A DNA stretch of 64,000 bases from the NCBI RefSeq assembly GCF_030688855.1, contig NZ_JAUYZK010000004.1, positions 87,783-151,782 on the forward strand. The letters run 5' to 3'. This DNA comes from Helicobacter cappadocius (lineage in GTDB: Bacteria; Campylobacterota; Campylobacteria; Campylobacterales; Helicobacteraceae). The notes under the pieces are model-generated. The model worked only from the letters and a program-made list of their open reading frames with translations. It was not told where the DNA came from and made no database searches. The translations under genes were made by a program, and so were the position numbers. Below, piece by piece: positions 50,533-61,500 of the stretch (its first letter is position 1; each line of letters begins with the position of its first letter).

Positions 50533-52242
50533 ATGACAAAAATATCAAGAAAACAATATGTTTCAATGTTTGGACCAACTGTCGGAGACAAAGTTCGACT
50601 AGGAGACACTGAACTTTTCGCTGAAATTGAAAAAGACTACACCACTTATGGCGAAGAAATCAAATTCGGGGGAGGCAAAACAATCCGTGATGGTATGGGT
50701 CAGTGCGTAAGCAATGACGAAAATGAGCTTGATCTTGTTATTACCAATGCAATGATTATTGATCATACAGGAATTTATAAAGCTGATATTGGTATCAAAA
50801 ATGGAAAAATCGCAGGTATTGGCAAGGCTGGTAATAAAGATATGCAAGATGGTGTATGCGACAATCTACCTGTAGGTACAAGTACTGAAGCACTTGCCGG
50901 AGAAGGGCTTATTGTAACTGCTGGAGGAATTGATACACATATTCACTTCATCTCTCCACAACAAATACCCACAGCTTTATATAGTGGCATTACCACAATG
51001 ATAGGAGGAGGAACAGGTCCTGCTGATGGAACTAATGCCACCACTTGTACTCCAGGTAGATGGAATCTCAAAGAAATGCTTCGAGCTGCAGAAGAGTACA
51101 CTATGAATTTAGGATTTTTTGGAAAAGGAAACTCTTCAAATGAAGGGGCACTTGCTGAACAAATTAAAGCTGGGGCTTTGGGACTAAAAATTCACGAAGA
51201 TTGGGGCTCTACTCCTGCTGTTATCAACCACGCTTTAAATGTTGCTGAACAATACGATGTTCAAATCGCTATCCACACAGATACTCTCAATGAAGCAGGT
51301 TGCGTAGAAGATACTATCAAAGCTATCGGTGGAAGAACAATACACACTTTCCATACTGAAGGTGCTGGAGGTGGTCACGCTCCAGATATTATCAAAATCG
51401 CTGGCGAACCCAATATCCTACCAGCTTCAACAAACCCAACTATTCCTTTTACAAAAAACACTGCCGATGAGCATCTTGATATGTTGATGGTTTGCCACCA
51501 CTTAGATAAAAAAATCAAAGAAGATGTAGCTTTTGCAGATTCGCGAATCAGACCTGAAACCATAGCAGCTGAAGATACATTGCATGATATGGGAATCTTT
51601 TCTATTACAAGCTCTGACTCACAAGCAATGGGAAGAGTGGGCGAAGTTATCACAAGAACTTGGCAAACAGCAGATAAGAATAAAAAAGAATTTGGAAAAC
51701 TCAAAGAAGAAAAAGGCGATAATGACAACTTCAGAATTAAACGTTATATTTCAAAATACACTATCAATCCAGCAATTGCACACGGGATTTCTGAGTATGT
51801 AGGTTCTGTGGAAGTTGGAAAATTTGCTGATCTTGTTATTTGGCAACCTGCTTTCTTTGGTATAAAGCCTGAAATGATTCTCAAAGGTGGTATGATCGTA
51901 GCTGCTAGAATGGGTGATCCAAACGCATCTATCCCTACTCCTGAGCCAGTAATCTATCGCGAAATGTTTGGACATCATGGAAAAGCGAAATTTGATACAA
52001 GTATTACATTTGTTTCAAAAGCAGCTTATGAAGATGGTATCAAAGAAAAATTAGGCTTAGAAAGAGTAGTATTACCGGTGAAAAACTGCAGAAATATCAC
52101 CAAAAAAGATATGAAAAATAACGATGTTACTGCTCATATTGAAGTAGATCCTGAAACTTATGTCGTAAAGGTCGATGGCAAAAAAGTCACTTCAAAACCA
52201 GCTGACAAGCTCAGCCTTGCTCAGCTTTATAACTTGTTTTAA
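50533..52242 (+). CDS. ureB: Urease beta subunit UreB, catalytic
   Basis: The 569-residue catalytic subunit holding the two nickel ions. His136 and His138 (THIHF) and Lys219 ([10 protein letters not shown]), the lysine carbamylated to bridge the nickels, fall at the same numbers as in H. pylori. Further ligands and catalytic residues are in [15 protein letters not shown] and the flap segment MVCHHLD. The length matches H. pylori UreB. The gene is complete and not separated from ureA. A hairpin follows, 7 bases after the stop. Confidence 0.98.
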   Translation: MTKISRKQYVSMFGPTVGDKVRLGDTELFAEIEKDYTTYGEEIKFGGGKTIRDGMGQCVSNDENELDLVITNAMIIDHTGIYKADIGIKNGKIAGIGKAGNKDMQDGVCDNLPVGTSTEALAGEGLIVTAGGIDTHIHFISPQQIPTALYSGITTMIGGGTGPADGTNATTCTPGRWNLKEMLRAAEEYTMNLGFFGKGNSSNEGALAEQIKAGALGLKIHEDWGSTPAVINHALNVAEQYDVQIAIHTDTLNEAGCVEDTIKAIGGRTIHTFHTEGAGGGHAPDIIKIAGEPNILPASTNPTIPFTKNTADEHLDMLMVCHHLDKKIKEDVAFADSRIRPETIAAEDTLHDMGIFSITSSDSQAMGRVGEVITRTWQTADKNKKEFGKLKEEKGDNDNFRIKRYISKYTINPAIAHGISEYVGSVEVGKFADLVIWQPAFFGIKPEMILKGGMIVAARMGDPNASIPTPEPVIYREMFGHHGKAKFDTSITFVSKAAYEDGIKEKLGLERVVLPVKNCRNITKKDMKNNDVTAHIEVDPETYVVKVDGKKVTSKPADKLSLAQLYNLF

Positions 52243-52248
52243 TTTTTA

Positions 52249-52270
52249 AGCTTCCCATCAAAGGGAAGCT
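52249..52270 (+). terminator. Hairpin between ureB and ureI
   Basis: A perfect 8-bp stem, AGCTTCCC with GGGAAGCT, around a six-base loop. It lacks a following U-run, so it is more likely a partial terminator, stabiliser or processing site than a full stop. In H. pylori the transcript is also cleaved and unevenly stable around this junction. Confidence 0.55.
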
Positions 52271-52297
52271 ATCAAATTTATAAAAAAGGATTTAATT

Positions 52298-52810
52298 ATG
52301 TTAGGACTTGTATTGATGTATGTGGCAATTGTTTTAATGAACAATGGCTTGTGCAGATTAATGAAAGCAGATGGAAAAGCTACGGCGGTAATGAATGTAT
52401 TTGCGGGACTTTTATCAGTAATCGCAAATATTATTGTAATGGTACATGGGGATTTTGAAAACAATATACAAGATCTATACGCTGCTGCTACAGGATTGTT
52501 ATTTGGATTTACTTATCTATTTGTAGCTGTGAATAATATCTACAAACTTGACCAAAGACCTTATGGATGGTATAGTCTTTTTGTAGCTATTAATGCAATC
52601 CCAGCAGCTTATTTGAGCTATACTCAAGGAACAGATGAAGGCTTTTGGTTTGCTATAATTTGGATACTATGGGGTATCTTATGGCTCACTGGATGGATCG
52701 AAACTGTGCTTAAAAAAGATTTGCCATTTGTTCCTTATTTGGCTATTTTCGAAGGTATCGCTACTGCTTGGATTCCTGCTTGGCTTATCATTACCGGTGT
52801 TTGGTACTAA
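52298..52810 (+). CDS. ureI: Urea channel UreI
   Basis: An inner-membrane urea channel with six helices, 170 residues. The conserved cores are present: ATGLLFGFTYLFVAVNN, RPYGWYSLFVAINAIPAA, and EGIATAWIPAWL. The 25-residue deficit relative to H. pylori UreI (195) falls in the two periplasmic loops: the first is VHGDFENNIQDLYAA and the second is SYTQGTDEG. The protein holds only one histidine (His50), whereas H. pylori relies on several periplasmic histidines for acid gating. The channel function is secure; its pH dependence is an open question. It sits between ureB and ureE in the usual order. Confidence 0.95.
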   Translation: MLGLVLMYVAIVLMNNGLCRLMKADGKATAVMNVFAGLLSVIANIIVMVHGDFENNIQDLYAAATGLLFGFTYLFVAVNNIYKLDQRPYGWYSLFVAINAIPAAYLSYTQGTDEGFWFAIIWILWGILWLTGWIETVLKKDLPFVPYLAIFEGIATAWIPAWLIITGVWY

Positions 52811-52821
52811 GAGCAGTTTGA

Positions 52822-53346
52822 ATGCTTATTGAACATTTAGAAGGTAACCTAAAAGATAGGGATTTTTCTGCCTTCAAGATTGACTATGTCGATCTTGAAT
52901 GGTACGATAGTAGAAAAAAAATAGCTAGATGGAAAACTCGAAATGGCAAAGAAATCTCTGTAAGATTATCAAATCCACCCAAGATGGGCTTCTCACAAGG
53001 TGATATTTTGCATCAAAATGAGAATGAAATCATTGCTATTAATATTTTGCCTACACTTGTTTTAAGACTTATTGCAACCTCTCCTGCAGAAATAGCAAAA
53101 ATTTGCTATGAAATAGGAAATCGTCACGCGAGTCTGTTTTTTGGAGATAACGAATTTGAATTTAAGACGCCATTTGAAAAACCACTGAAAGTTTTATTTG
53201 ACAAACTAGATATAAAAAATGATATCTTAAATTCAATACTTGATTCAGCTTATAGAATTTCTGTAAGCATGGCTCATTCTGAGCCTGTTTTCAAGGTCAA
53301 GGCAAGTCCTGATCTTAAAATAACCATTTCGGGAGAAAAAAATTGA
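52822..53346 (+). CDS. ureE: Urease accessory protein UreE, nickel chaperone
   Basis: UreE binds nickel and delivers it with UreG to apo-urease. The 174-residue protein has the N-terminal peptide-binding domain and the C-terminal metal-binding domain with the conserved histidine in YEIGNRHASLFFGD. It lacks the histidine-rich tail of the Klebsiella protein, as is normal in Helicobacter. ureF starts within its stop codon (TTGA). Confidence 0.94.
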   Translation: MLIEHLEGNLKDRDFSAFKIDYVDLEWYDSRKKIARWKTRNGKEISVRLSNPPKMGFSQGDILHQNENEIIAINILPTLVLRLIATSPAEIAKICYEIGNRHASLFFGDNEFEFKTPFEKPLKVLFDKLDIKNDILNSILDSAYRISVSMAHSEPVFKVKASPDLKITISGEKN

Positions 53347-54026
53347 TTCTAAATAAAGATTTCTTACTTCTACAAATCAACGATGCACTTTTTCCTATCG
53401 GGAGCTATACACACTCTTTTGGACTAGAAAGCTATATCCAAATGGGCAAAGTCAAAGATAGCTCAAGTGCCTTAGAATATATCCAATCCAATCTTCACAC
53501 TGCTTTTTTGTATAACGAGCTTTTAGCGATAAAGCTTATCTATAAATACGCCATTGAAGAAAATCTACAAAAAATACTGGAGATTGAAGAGCTTGTGTGT
53601 ATCTCAAGTTCTCCTATGGAACTACGTTTTGCAAATCAAAAACTTGGAGCAAGATTTCTCAAAACCATCAAAATAATGGAGTTGTCTGCAAAAGATTTTT
53701 TTCAAGTCTATTTGCAATCTACCAAAACCCCTACACACTCAAGTGCATATGCAGTATTTTGTGCATGTATGGGACTAGAACTATCTGTAAGTATCAGGCA
53801 TTATCTGTATGCACAATGTTCAAATACCGTTACAAATTGCGTAAAAACAATCCCTCTATCTCAAAATGATGGACAAAAGATACTTTTAAGACTTCATAAT
53901 ACTTTTGAAAAAGTATTGCAAGAGCTAGAAAAACTAGAAGAAACCCATCTTTGTTCTTCCAGTATTCACAATGATATTAAAGCAATGCAGCATGAAACAT
54001 TGTATTCTAGACTTTATATGTCTTAA
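53343..54026 (+). CDS. ureF: Urease accessory protein UreF
   Basis: UreF forms the UreF-UreH-UreG complex that loads nickel into urease. The 227-residue helical protein begins with TTG at 53343, overlapping the ureE stop by four bases. The family motif LLLQINDALFPIGSYTHSFGLESYIQ is intact, and MELRFANQKLGARFLKT and TPTHSSAYAVFCACMG follow. Length is slightly below the H. pylori protein. ureG follows 21 bases later with its own AAAGG. Confidence 0.94.
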   Translation: MILNKDFLLLQINDALFPIGSYTHSFGLESYIQMGKVKDSSSALEYIQSNLHTAFLYNELLAIKLIYKYAIEENLQKILEIEELVCISSSPMELRFANQKLGARFLKTIKIMELSAKDFFQVYLQSTKTPTHSSAYAVFCACMGLELSVSIRHYLYAQCSNTVTNCVKTIPLSQNDGQKILLRLHNTFEKVLQELEKLEETHLCSSSIHNDIKAMQHETLYSRLYMS

Positions 54027-54047
54027 TCTCAACAAAAAAGGAAAAAT

Positions 54048-54647
54048 ATGGTAAAAATCGGTGTTTGCGGTCCAGTAGGAAGTGGAAAAACAGCCCTAAT
54101 AGAGGCATTGACAAGAATGATGGCAGATAAATACAGTATGGGAGTTATCACTAATGATATCTACACCAAAGAAGATGCAGAATTTATGAGTAAAAACTCT
54201 GTGATGCCAAAAGAAAGGATTATGGGGGTAGAAACAGGGGGTTGCCCACACACAGCAATCCGAGAAGATGCTTCTATGAACCTTGAAGCAGTAGAAGAAA
54301 TGTATTCAAGATTCCCTGATATTGAAATAATGCTCATAGAAAGTGGCGGAGACAATCTTTCGGCTACTTTCAGTCCAGAACTAGCAGATTTTACTATTTT
54401 TGTTATTGATGTTGCTGAAGGGGATAAAATCCCTCGAAAAGGTGGGCCTGGCATCACAAGATCAGATCTGCTTATCATCAACAAGATCGATTTGGCCCCC
54501 TATGTGGGAGCTGATCTTGGAGTGATGGAGCGAGACTCTAAAAAAATGCGTGGCGAAAAACCATTTATTTTTACCAATATAAGATCTAAAGAAGGCGTGG
54601 ATAAAATCATCTCTTGGATCAAAAAAAATGCATTGCTAGAGGACTAG
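54048..54647 (+). CDS. ureG: Urease accessory GTPase UreG
   Basis: UreG is the GTPase that drives nickel insertion. The 199-residue protein has P-loop [10 protein letters not shown] (8-17), the nickel-binding Cys-Pro-His in [15 protein letters not shown], the [15 protein letters not shown] switch region, and INKIDLAP for guanine recognition. Length and motifs equal H. pylori UreG. It is co-transcribed with ureH, which begins one base after it ends. Confidence 0.97.
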   Translation: MVKIGVCGPVGSGKTALIEALTRMMADKYSMGVITNDIYTKEDAEFMSKNSVMPKERIMGVETGGCPHTAIREDASMNLEAVEEMYSRFPDIEIMLIESGGDNLSATFSPELADFTIFVIDVAEGDKIPRKGGPGITRSDLLIINKIDLAPYVGADLGVMERDSKKMRGEKPFIFTNIRSKEGVDKIISWIKKNALLED

Positions 54648-54648
54648 A

Positions 54649-55413
54649 ATGACAAGCTACGCTCAAGAAACCAGCTTAAAACTCAAAACAAAAGTTGGGC
54701 AAAATGGCAAAACCATTATCGAGGATGCATTTTTCACTCCTCCATTAAAGCTAATGTCTCCATTTTATGAAGATGACGATATAGCAAACATTATGCTTAT
54801 ATCTGTAAGTGCGGGTCTTTTAAAGGGTGATTGCCAAAAGCTAAACCTAGAAATTGGAGAAAACTGCAGAGTAAAACTTAGTTCGCAAAGCTTCGAAAAA
54901 ATCCACAATACCGAAGATGGCTATGCCTCAAGGGATACAGATATTAGCATTGGCGAAAATGCGGCATTTGATTTTTCTCCATTGCCTATTATTCCATTTG
55001 GAAATTCTGATTTTAGAGCAAGCACTACAATCCATATGCACTCTAACTCCAAGCTTATCTATAGTGAAATCATTTGTGCTGGAAGAATCAGTAGGGATGA
55101 AATATTTAATTTTAAAAATTTCACTTCTGTACTCAAAATCTATAGGGACAACAAAGCCATTTTTTTTGACAATACTATTTTGCAACCAGAAAAATTAAAT
55201 CTTCAAAATATGTGCATGTTTGATGAATTCACACACTATCTCAATCTTCTTATCTTCGATTCTTCTATTAGTATTGAGTATCTTAAAGAGTTACTTGAAG
55301 AAATGAAGCTTAATGGTGCTGTGAGCGAATTATCAAGTGGGGGGCTGTGTCTAAAGGCACTCTGCAAAGGATCTGAGGAACTCATCAAGCTAAGAGAAAA
55401 AGTCTCCTTATAG
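54649..55413 (+). CDS. ureH: Urease accessory protein UreH (UreD)
   Basis: UreH, the UreD homologue, is the scaffold that docks UreF and UreG on apo-urease. The 254-residue beta-rich protein has the conserved LISVSAGLLKGD, LSSQSFEKIH, FLxSPLPIIPF-like (FDFSPLPIIPFGNSD) and SEIICAGRI segments. It is the last gene of the ure cluster. No strong terminator follows immediately; the hairpin near 55550 could serve it. Confidence 0.94.
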   Translation: MTSYAQETSLKLKTKVGQNGKTIIEDAFFTPPLKLMSPFYEDDDIANIMLISVSAGLLKGDCQKLNLEIGENCRVKLSSQSFEKIHNTEDGYASRDTDISIGENAAFDFSPLPIIPFGNSDFRASTTIHMHSNSKLIYSEIICAGRISRDEIFNFKNFTSVLKIYRDNKAIFFDNTILQPEKLNLQNMCMFDEFTHYLNLLIFDSSISIEYLKELLEEMKLNGAVSELSSGGLCLKALCKGSEELIKLREKVSL

Positions 55414-55549
55414 TTAGCTTATCAATAAAGAGAAGCTTTTTACCTGGTTAATATCATATTTACCTTGTTTTGCCTCATTATTTTTTGCTAGAGCAAAGTG
55501 CGTAAACCAGGATAAAATCTCTAAATCTCTGTAATGCCCATAAATCACA

Positions 55550-55586
55550 ACAAAGATAAGAGTCTCTTATCGACCCTTATCTTTGT
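55550..55586. terminator. Convergent terminator with two competing stems
   Basis: An 11-bp perfect stem, ACAAAGATAAG (55550-55560) with CTTATCTTTGT (55576-55586), sits between ureH and the autotransporter gene. The inner sequence can instead pair GATAAGA (555-561) with TCTTATC (565-571), so two structures compete. It likely ends transcription from both sides. Confidence 0.6.
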
Positions 55587-55587
55587 A

Positions 55588-58500
55588 TCATTTCTTTTTC
55601 TTCTGTGGAATTTCTTTTTTAGTCTTATTGGCAGATTTTAGTTCCTTTGAAACTTTATTTTGGGAATTCTTTTGCATCCTTTGAATATCTTTTTTATCTT
55701 TATTTTGCTTTGCCTCTAGGGCTTTAGTGGCATTTTTCCAGTACTCTTCATTGTCTTTTTTCTCTTTGGCGATGCTAGTTTGCAAATTTTTAGTTTCTTT
55801 GCTTTGTTTATCTAGCAAGTCTTTCTTTTCTTTGGCTTGTTTTGCCCTAAAATCGTTCAATGCCTTTGTCTGAGATGTCTGTAAATCTTTAATCTCTTTG
55901 GCTTGTTTTGCATTAAAATTTTGCAATGCTTTATTTTGACTTGTTTGAAGTTTTGCTTTAGTTTTTGTATCAGCTTTTTTAATCTCTCGTTCCTGTGATT
56001 TTACAAACTCTTCTTTAGTTTTACTTTGTTTATCTAGCAAATCTTTCTTTTCTTTAGCTTGTTTGTCAGAAAACTCCTTAAATTGTTCGGATTGATTTTT
56101 TTCAAAATCTTTAAGCTGCTGGGCATGTTTGTTTTTTAGTTGTTTTGTATTTTCGTTCGCCCTATTTTGAATATCTTCAGTAGCATTTAATTTATTAGAT
56201 TGAAACTCTGCAGATTCTTGATCTTGAAGCTTCTGAAATTCAGCGTCAGAAACTCCATCATCCATAGCTTTTTTTATCTGCAATGAAAGAGCTTTTTTTT
56301 GTGCTTCTTCGAGAGCTTTTTTATCTCTTATTTGTCTAGCTTTTAGTTCTTGCTCTATTTTTTGTAAATATGCTGAACTCTCTTTTTCTTGCTTAGCAAT
56401 AAAATCTTCTACGATTTTATTTTCTTTCTCTTGTCTAGCTTTTAGTTCTTGTGCCTCTTGAAGTTGCTTATTTTTTAGATTTGCGATAGCTTTGGCTTGT
56501 TTTTCTTCTAGCTCTTTGATGTCCTTAGATGCTCTATCAGAAAACACCTTCATGTCCTTGGCTTGTTTTTCTTCTAGCTCTTTGAGTTGTTGTTGCTGTT
56601 TGGCTTGAATTTTTGCCTTATCCTGTGCTTTGACATCCTTAAGTTCTTGGGCATTTTTAGCTATCAAATCTTGTTTTTCTTTGGCTTGTTTTTCCACATA
56701 GTTTTGCTTAGTTTGAGCTTGTGCATCAAGCATATCTTTTTTATTTTTGGCTTGTTTTTCTTCTAGCTCTTTGAGTTGTTGAGGTTGCCTTGTTTGAAGC
56801 TCTTTTATCTGCTTACTATGTTGAGTTTCATTATTTTTTCTATTAAGTTCTGCATCACCTTCTATGTTTTTGTTAACTCTGTTTTTAGCATCTTCTAATA
56901 CTTTTATCTCTTGAGCTTGGAACTTCTGCAATTCACTATCAGGAAGAGCCTCATTGATAACTTTGGCAATAGCAAGTGTCAAAGTCTTAAATTTTGCAGT
57001 ATCTAAAGTGCGTTCTTTTTTTCTAATCGCAATATTAGCTTCTTGTTTTGCCTGTGCAGTTGCAATAACATCTGCCTTTTCTTTCTCAAAAATCTCAGAT
57101 TGTCTGATTCTGTCTTGTTTGAGTTTGACTCTAGCGATACCCTCATCAAGCCTTTGTGTGTAAAGTTTGATATTTTTGATTCTTTTTTCTTCTGCTAGTT
57201 TTGCAGCCAATGGGTTGAGTGCATGACCAAATTCGTATCTCAAGCCAACAGAAACAAGATAATTTTGATTAAAATAAGTCCCCAAAAAGCCGCTATCTAT
57301 ATCTGCATACACTCTCCAGTTTTCAGACACAATAGAATTCAATCCCAGATTTATCATCAACTGTTGATTGGGTTCAATTAATGTTTGAGCTGAAGAATAA
57401 TTTGTCTTATAATTGATGACTCCACCATTAACAATATCTGCAACATAAAATGCGCCAATCCTAAAATCGGTTTGATTTTTATCAGTTTTTAATCGATAGC
57501 CAAGATTTGCCCCCACTTTTCCTCTAAAGTTGAAAATATAGTTCAGATCTGTATTAAGCGTAGCAACAAAATCGTTATTTTGCATAAGACCGCTTTGAGA
57601 GACTTGATTGATAACTCCGCCATTCATCAGCCCCAAAATAACTTCTCCTGAAGGCTCTATATAAAGAGTTTTATCTTTATTTGTATAATAGCGATATCCT
57701 AGTTCCTGCCCAATACTTCCTCCATTGGAATTCAATGGCACATTGTAATTAGCATTATCTTTTAGAGAAATCCTATTTCGGATATAAGTATATTTTACAA
57801 TCGTATCAGTAAAAAACCCTTGAGTACCTACCCAAGAATAATACCCTGCAAACTCAAGCACATTTGCACTTCCATTATAAGCATTTCCTTTGATAGAGTC
57901 ATATCCATAAGTAAATGCTCCTCCTAAAAATTGCTCTCCAACATTGGTGTTCCAACCATAATCATAACCAAACTGAATGTTGTTTGAATAAATCTTAGAA
58001 TCATCTCCTCTAGCACTACTATTAAGACCACTAAATACCCTAGACCAAGCACCTTGTGCATATGAATTATCCCTAAGCTCACCCATTCTTTTGTTAAGAT
58101 TATTGATATTGGCTAGAAAAATACTATAGTTTGAAGTAATAGCGCTATTTGTATCAGCCAAACTTCTTGGATCTACTTGCGTGGCTGCTGATTGGATAAA
58201 ATACCCCATAGCATTAGCATCTTTGGCATCTGGGTTAATATCAATACTTCCAGTTCCACTTCCATCTGCTTTTCTATCCACTTTTACAGGCTTGGTTGTC
58301 AAAATCGTACTCACCTGATCATACCCTTGCTGAACATTAGAAGCAGATGTATCAAAAACCATAGAGGTATTAGGTTTAGGACTATTTTCTATCACAGCTA
58401 CGAGTATGTTTTTATCACTCAAATCCCCTGTAATAAGATGATTGTAATCTTGATAAACTTGTAAATAATCACTCAAATGTTGTCCTGTAGCGACATCTGA

Positions 58501-61500
58501 AATAATAATACGATCGGTATTATTTGGAATCTTATTGATATTAAGTGTGCTATCTGTTTTACTTGCATCAATCCCTACTCTAAAAATAGCATTATTAAAA
58601 TTATCCATCTCTAAAATATGCATTGTAGAAAAAGTATTTTTCTGAAAAGCACGGGTAACCTGCTCTCCACTAGTAGCGAGATCGATAATGGTATTATTTT
58701 TTTGACCCAAAGTTGCTTCAAACATTGTATCAATATCAGCGGTAAAATTTTGGTTTGAAGAGAGCTTGGAGATGACAGAATTTGACCCTCCATCTAAAAC
58801 AAGTTTGCTTCCTTGCGAAAGAATAAAATTAGTATTATCTGTTTTGGCAAACATCTCCCCAATAAATGCAGAGTTCTCGCCAAAAGTAACCTCATATTGT
58901 TTGTCGCTACTTGAAGGTAGGTTGTATTCAGCTCCCACGATAACACCATTAATTTTCATTCTATAAATGTTGTCTTTAACCCCACTTGGAGATACTCCTG
59001 ACTTATCTAAGAATATCGAAGCGTAATTTTTCTCATAAATATTTCTAAAAGGGCTAAGGATTCTATCAGCTTTGGCAGCATCAAGGGTAATTGCAAGTCC
59101 ATCTTGATAGGTATAGCCATTGATTTTGAATACTTGTTTTGTAGGATTTTTAGGATCAATGAGTGCCTCTCCACTTTTAATACAAGCATCAGTTATAGTT
59201 GCACATTCAGTGCCATTAGCAAAAAAATCATTTTTCACACTACTATCAAAACCATCTGCAAAAATTATATTGGCAGTTCCGCCACTATAATCAACCTGAG
59301 CAGTTCCACTCACTGGACCTTCTACTGCAATATTTGCCTTACCTCCATTGTAGTTACCAATATGAAATACAGGATATATTTTTTGACTTGTTAGCACTTG
59401 AGCAATCGCAGCATTAATAGAAAGTGTGATATTACTCTCTCCTCCATAAGTGTTGATTCTGGAGATTTCGCCATTTTGATTAGTGTATAAAGACATGTTC
59501 AAATCCACAAAATTCATTCCATCATAAGTATTCATCGATCCGGCAAACACAGAGCCATTTTTTATTTGAGTGATGTTTGTCCCACCTTGTGTTGTGATAT
59601 TTCCATAAAGTTCAGAATTATCCAATGATGTGTAATTAATACCTTGAAAAGTCTCTATATTACCAACCATAGCCGAATTTTTTAGAGTGGTTTGAGTGGT
59701 CATTCCATTCCCATTGGATTTGATATCACCTAAAAATAAATTGGTATCCATAGATATGCTACTAGTCACCTTTTTGATATTCAAAGCATTGCCATTTTCA
59801 ATCAGAATATCTCCCAAAATAGCACCATTTTGAAAACTAATAGAATTCATCGTATCAGAAGCCGAAGAAGAGCCCAATGTTAGATTGCCCTTAAATAAAT
59901 CAGCAGGGGTATTATTGAGCATAGAGATAAAATCAGGAGTCATCTTGCCTGTAATAATTGCAGATTTTACTATAGTCATACTGGCTGGATCAAATGGATT
60001 TCCACTGCTAGATAGAGATGATGTTGAAGGATTTGCAGAGATAAGCTTTTTTGTGCTTTCAGAAAGGGTTGTATTACTAAAACTAAGAGTATTTTCACTG
60101 CCTCCAGAAATAAGAATATCTCCACCTATTTTTGGAGTATCTTTGAAATTCAAAGTATTTTTCTTTCCTCCTAATATTCTAATATCTCCATCTGTAAAAG
60201 ATGAACTAGAGAAGTTAAAAGTGTTGCTTTTCCCTCCAATAATCGTAAAAGAACTATTAGTAAAGCTGCTATTAGTGATGTTGAATGTATTTGTAGGATC
60301 TTGATAACAAAGAGATCCTTCAGTGCAATTCTCCCAATTAGTCCGGTCATCATCAGGGATCTGAGAGTAGTCTTTGAGTAATCGACTTATTTCAATATTA
60401 AAATGATCAAAACTTGAATTATCAGATATGTTAAAAGTGTTTGTTCCACCATTAATAGAAAGAGTGCCTTGTTTCATCTTGGTTTTGTCTTTGATGGTGA
60501 AGTTATTTCCTCCTCCAGATAAAGAAATATTTCCCTGAAAAGAAGAGGTTTTATCCACTCCTGAAGCATTATCTGAATCGGTTGATGCAAGTGATTCAAA
60601 GGTAAAATCCATCCCAAGATGGAAGGTTTTATAGGTATCATAGCTTCTAGGAGTATATACTTTAGTTGTTTTTACAACATTACCAGTCATGGTTTTACCA
60701 GTGCTATCTACACGCAAAGTAGAAGTACCAGGAGTATGTTCTGTCCAACAGCTTCCTTTCGTATCTCCACCTGGACAATTAGTTGGCTTTTGATCCCAAT
60801 AAATGTCAACCCCGGTAGCACTAATTGTTGTTTCATCGTGATATTGAGGATTTGGATCGGTTTTTTCAGTATATGTCATCGTAGTTTTTGTAACCTGCGT
60901 TCCATCACCATTGACGATAATATTTGCCCTAATATCAGATCCCTTAGAATCAAAAGAGTTATTAGTGTTACCTGGAATTGAACTTGGAGCTTTGTTGTTT
61001 AATATAATAGTCCCGCCATTGAATGTGTTATTTTTAAAAATAATATTCCCCTTAGGAAATTCAAAATCCAAAGTTGTATTATTAAACACATTGTTATTGA
61101 TAGTGGGGTAGTAACCAAGCACAGATGTATTAAAATTACTTACTTCAAGTCCTGGCAAAAAACCTAATGTTATTTTAGAATTATTAAACGTAGAGCCATT
61201 GAAAGTAAAATACTGGCCAGTAAAAGCAGCATCGCGATCAAAATAAAAGGTAATATTGCCATTAAAAACACTGTGATCAAAGTCCAGCCCCGTAGTGGAA
61301 TAGGCTTTTATATAAAGATTGCCATTAAGAGTGGAGTTTTTAAAAGTGATTGCATTACTATTTTCGTTCAATTTATAGTTAGCTAGATTGATGTTTCCAT
61401 TAAAATTGACAGTATCAAATGACATTTTTAAGTTAGTTAGAGGAGAATTATAACTAAGTCCATCTTTAATATCTTTTATAAAGTTAATATTTCCATAATA

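Noticed and set aside
56700..57163. Open frames on the plus strand within the autotransporter
   Set aside because: These are shadows of a strongly biased K/E/Q coding strand; they lack ribosome sites and coherent protein features.
55600..57200. Tandem DNA repeat array coding the tail
   Set aside because: Repeats are visible in protein sequence, but the nucleotide copies differ in length and sequence and are not in a regular period.
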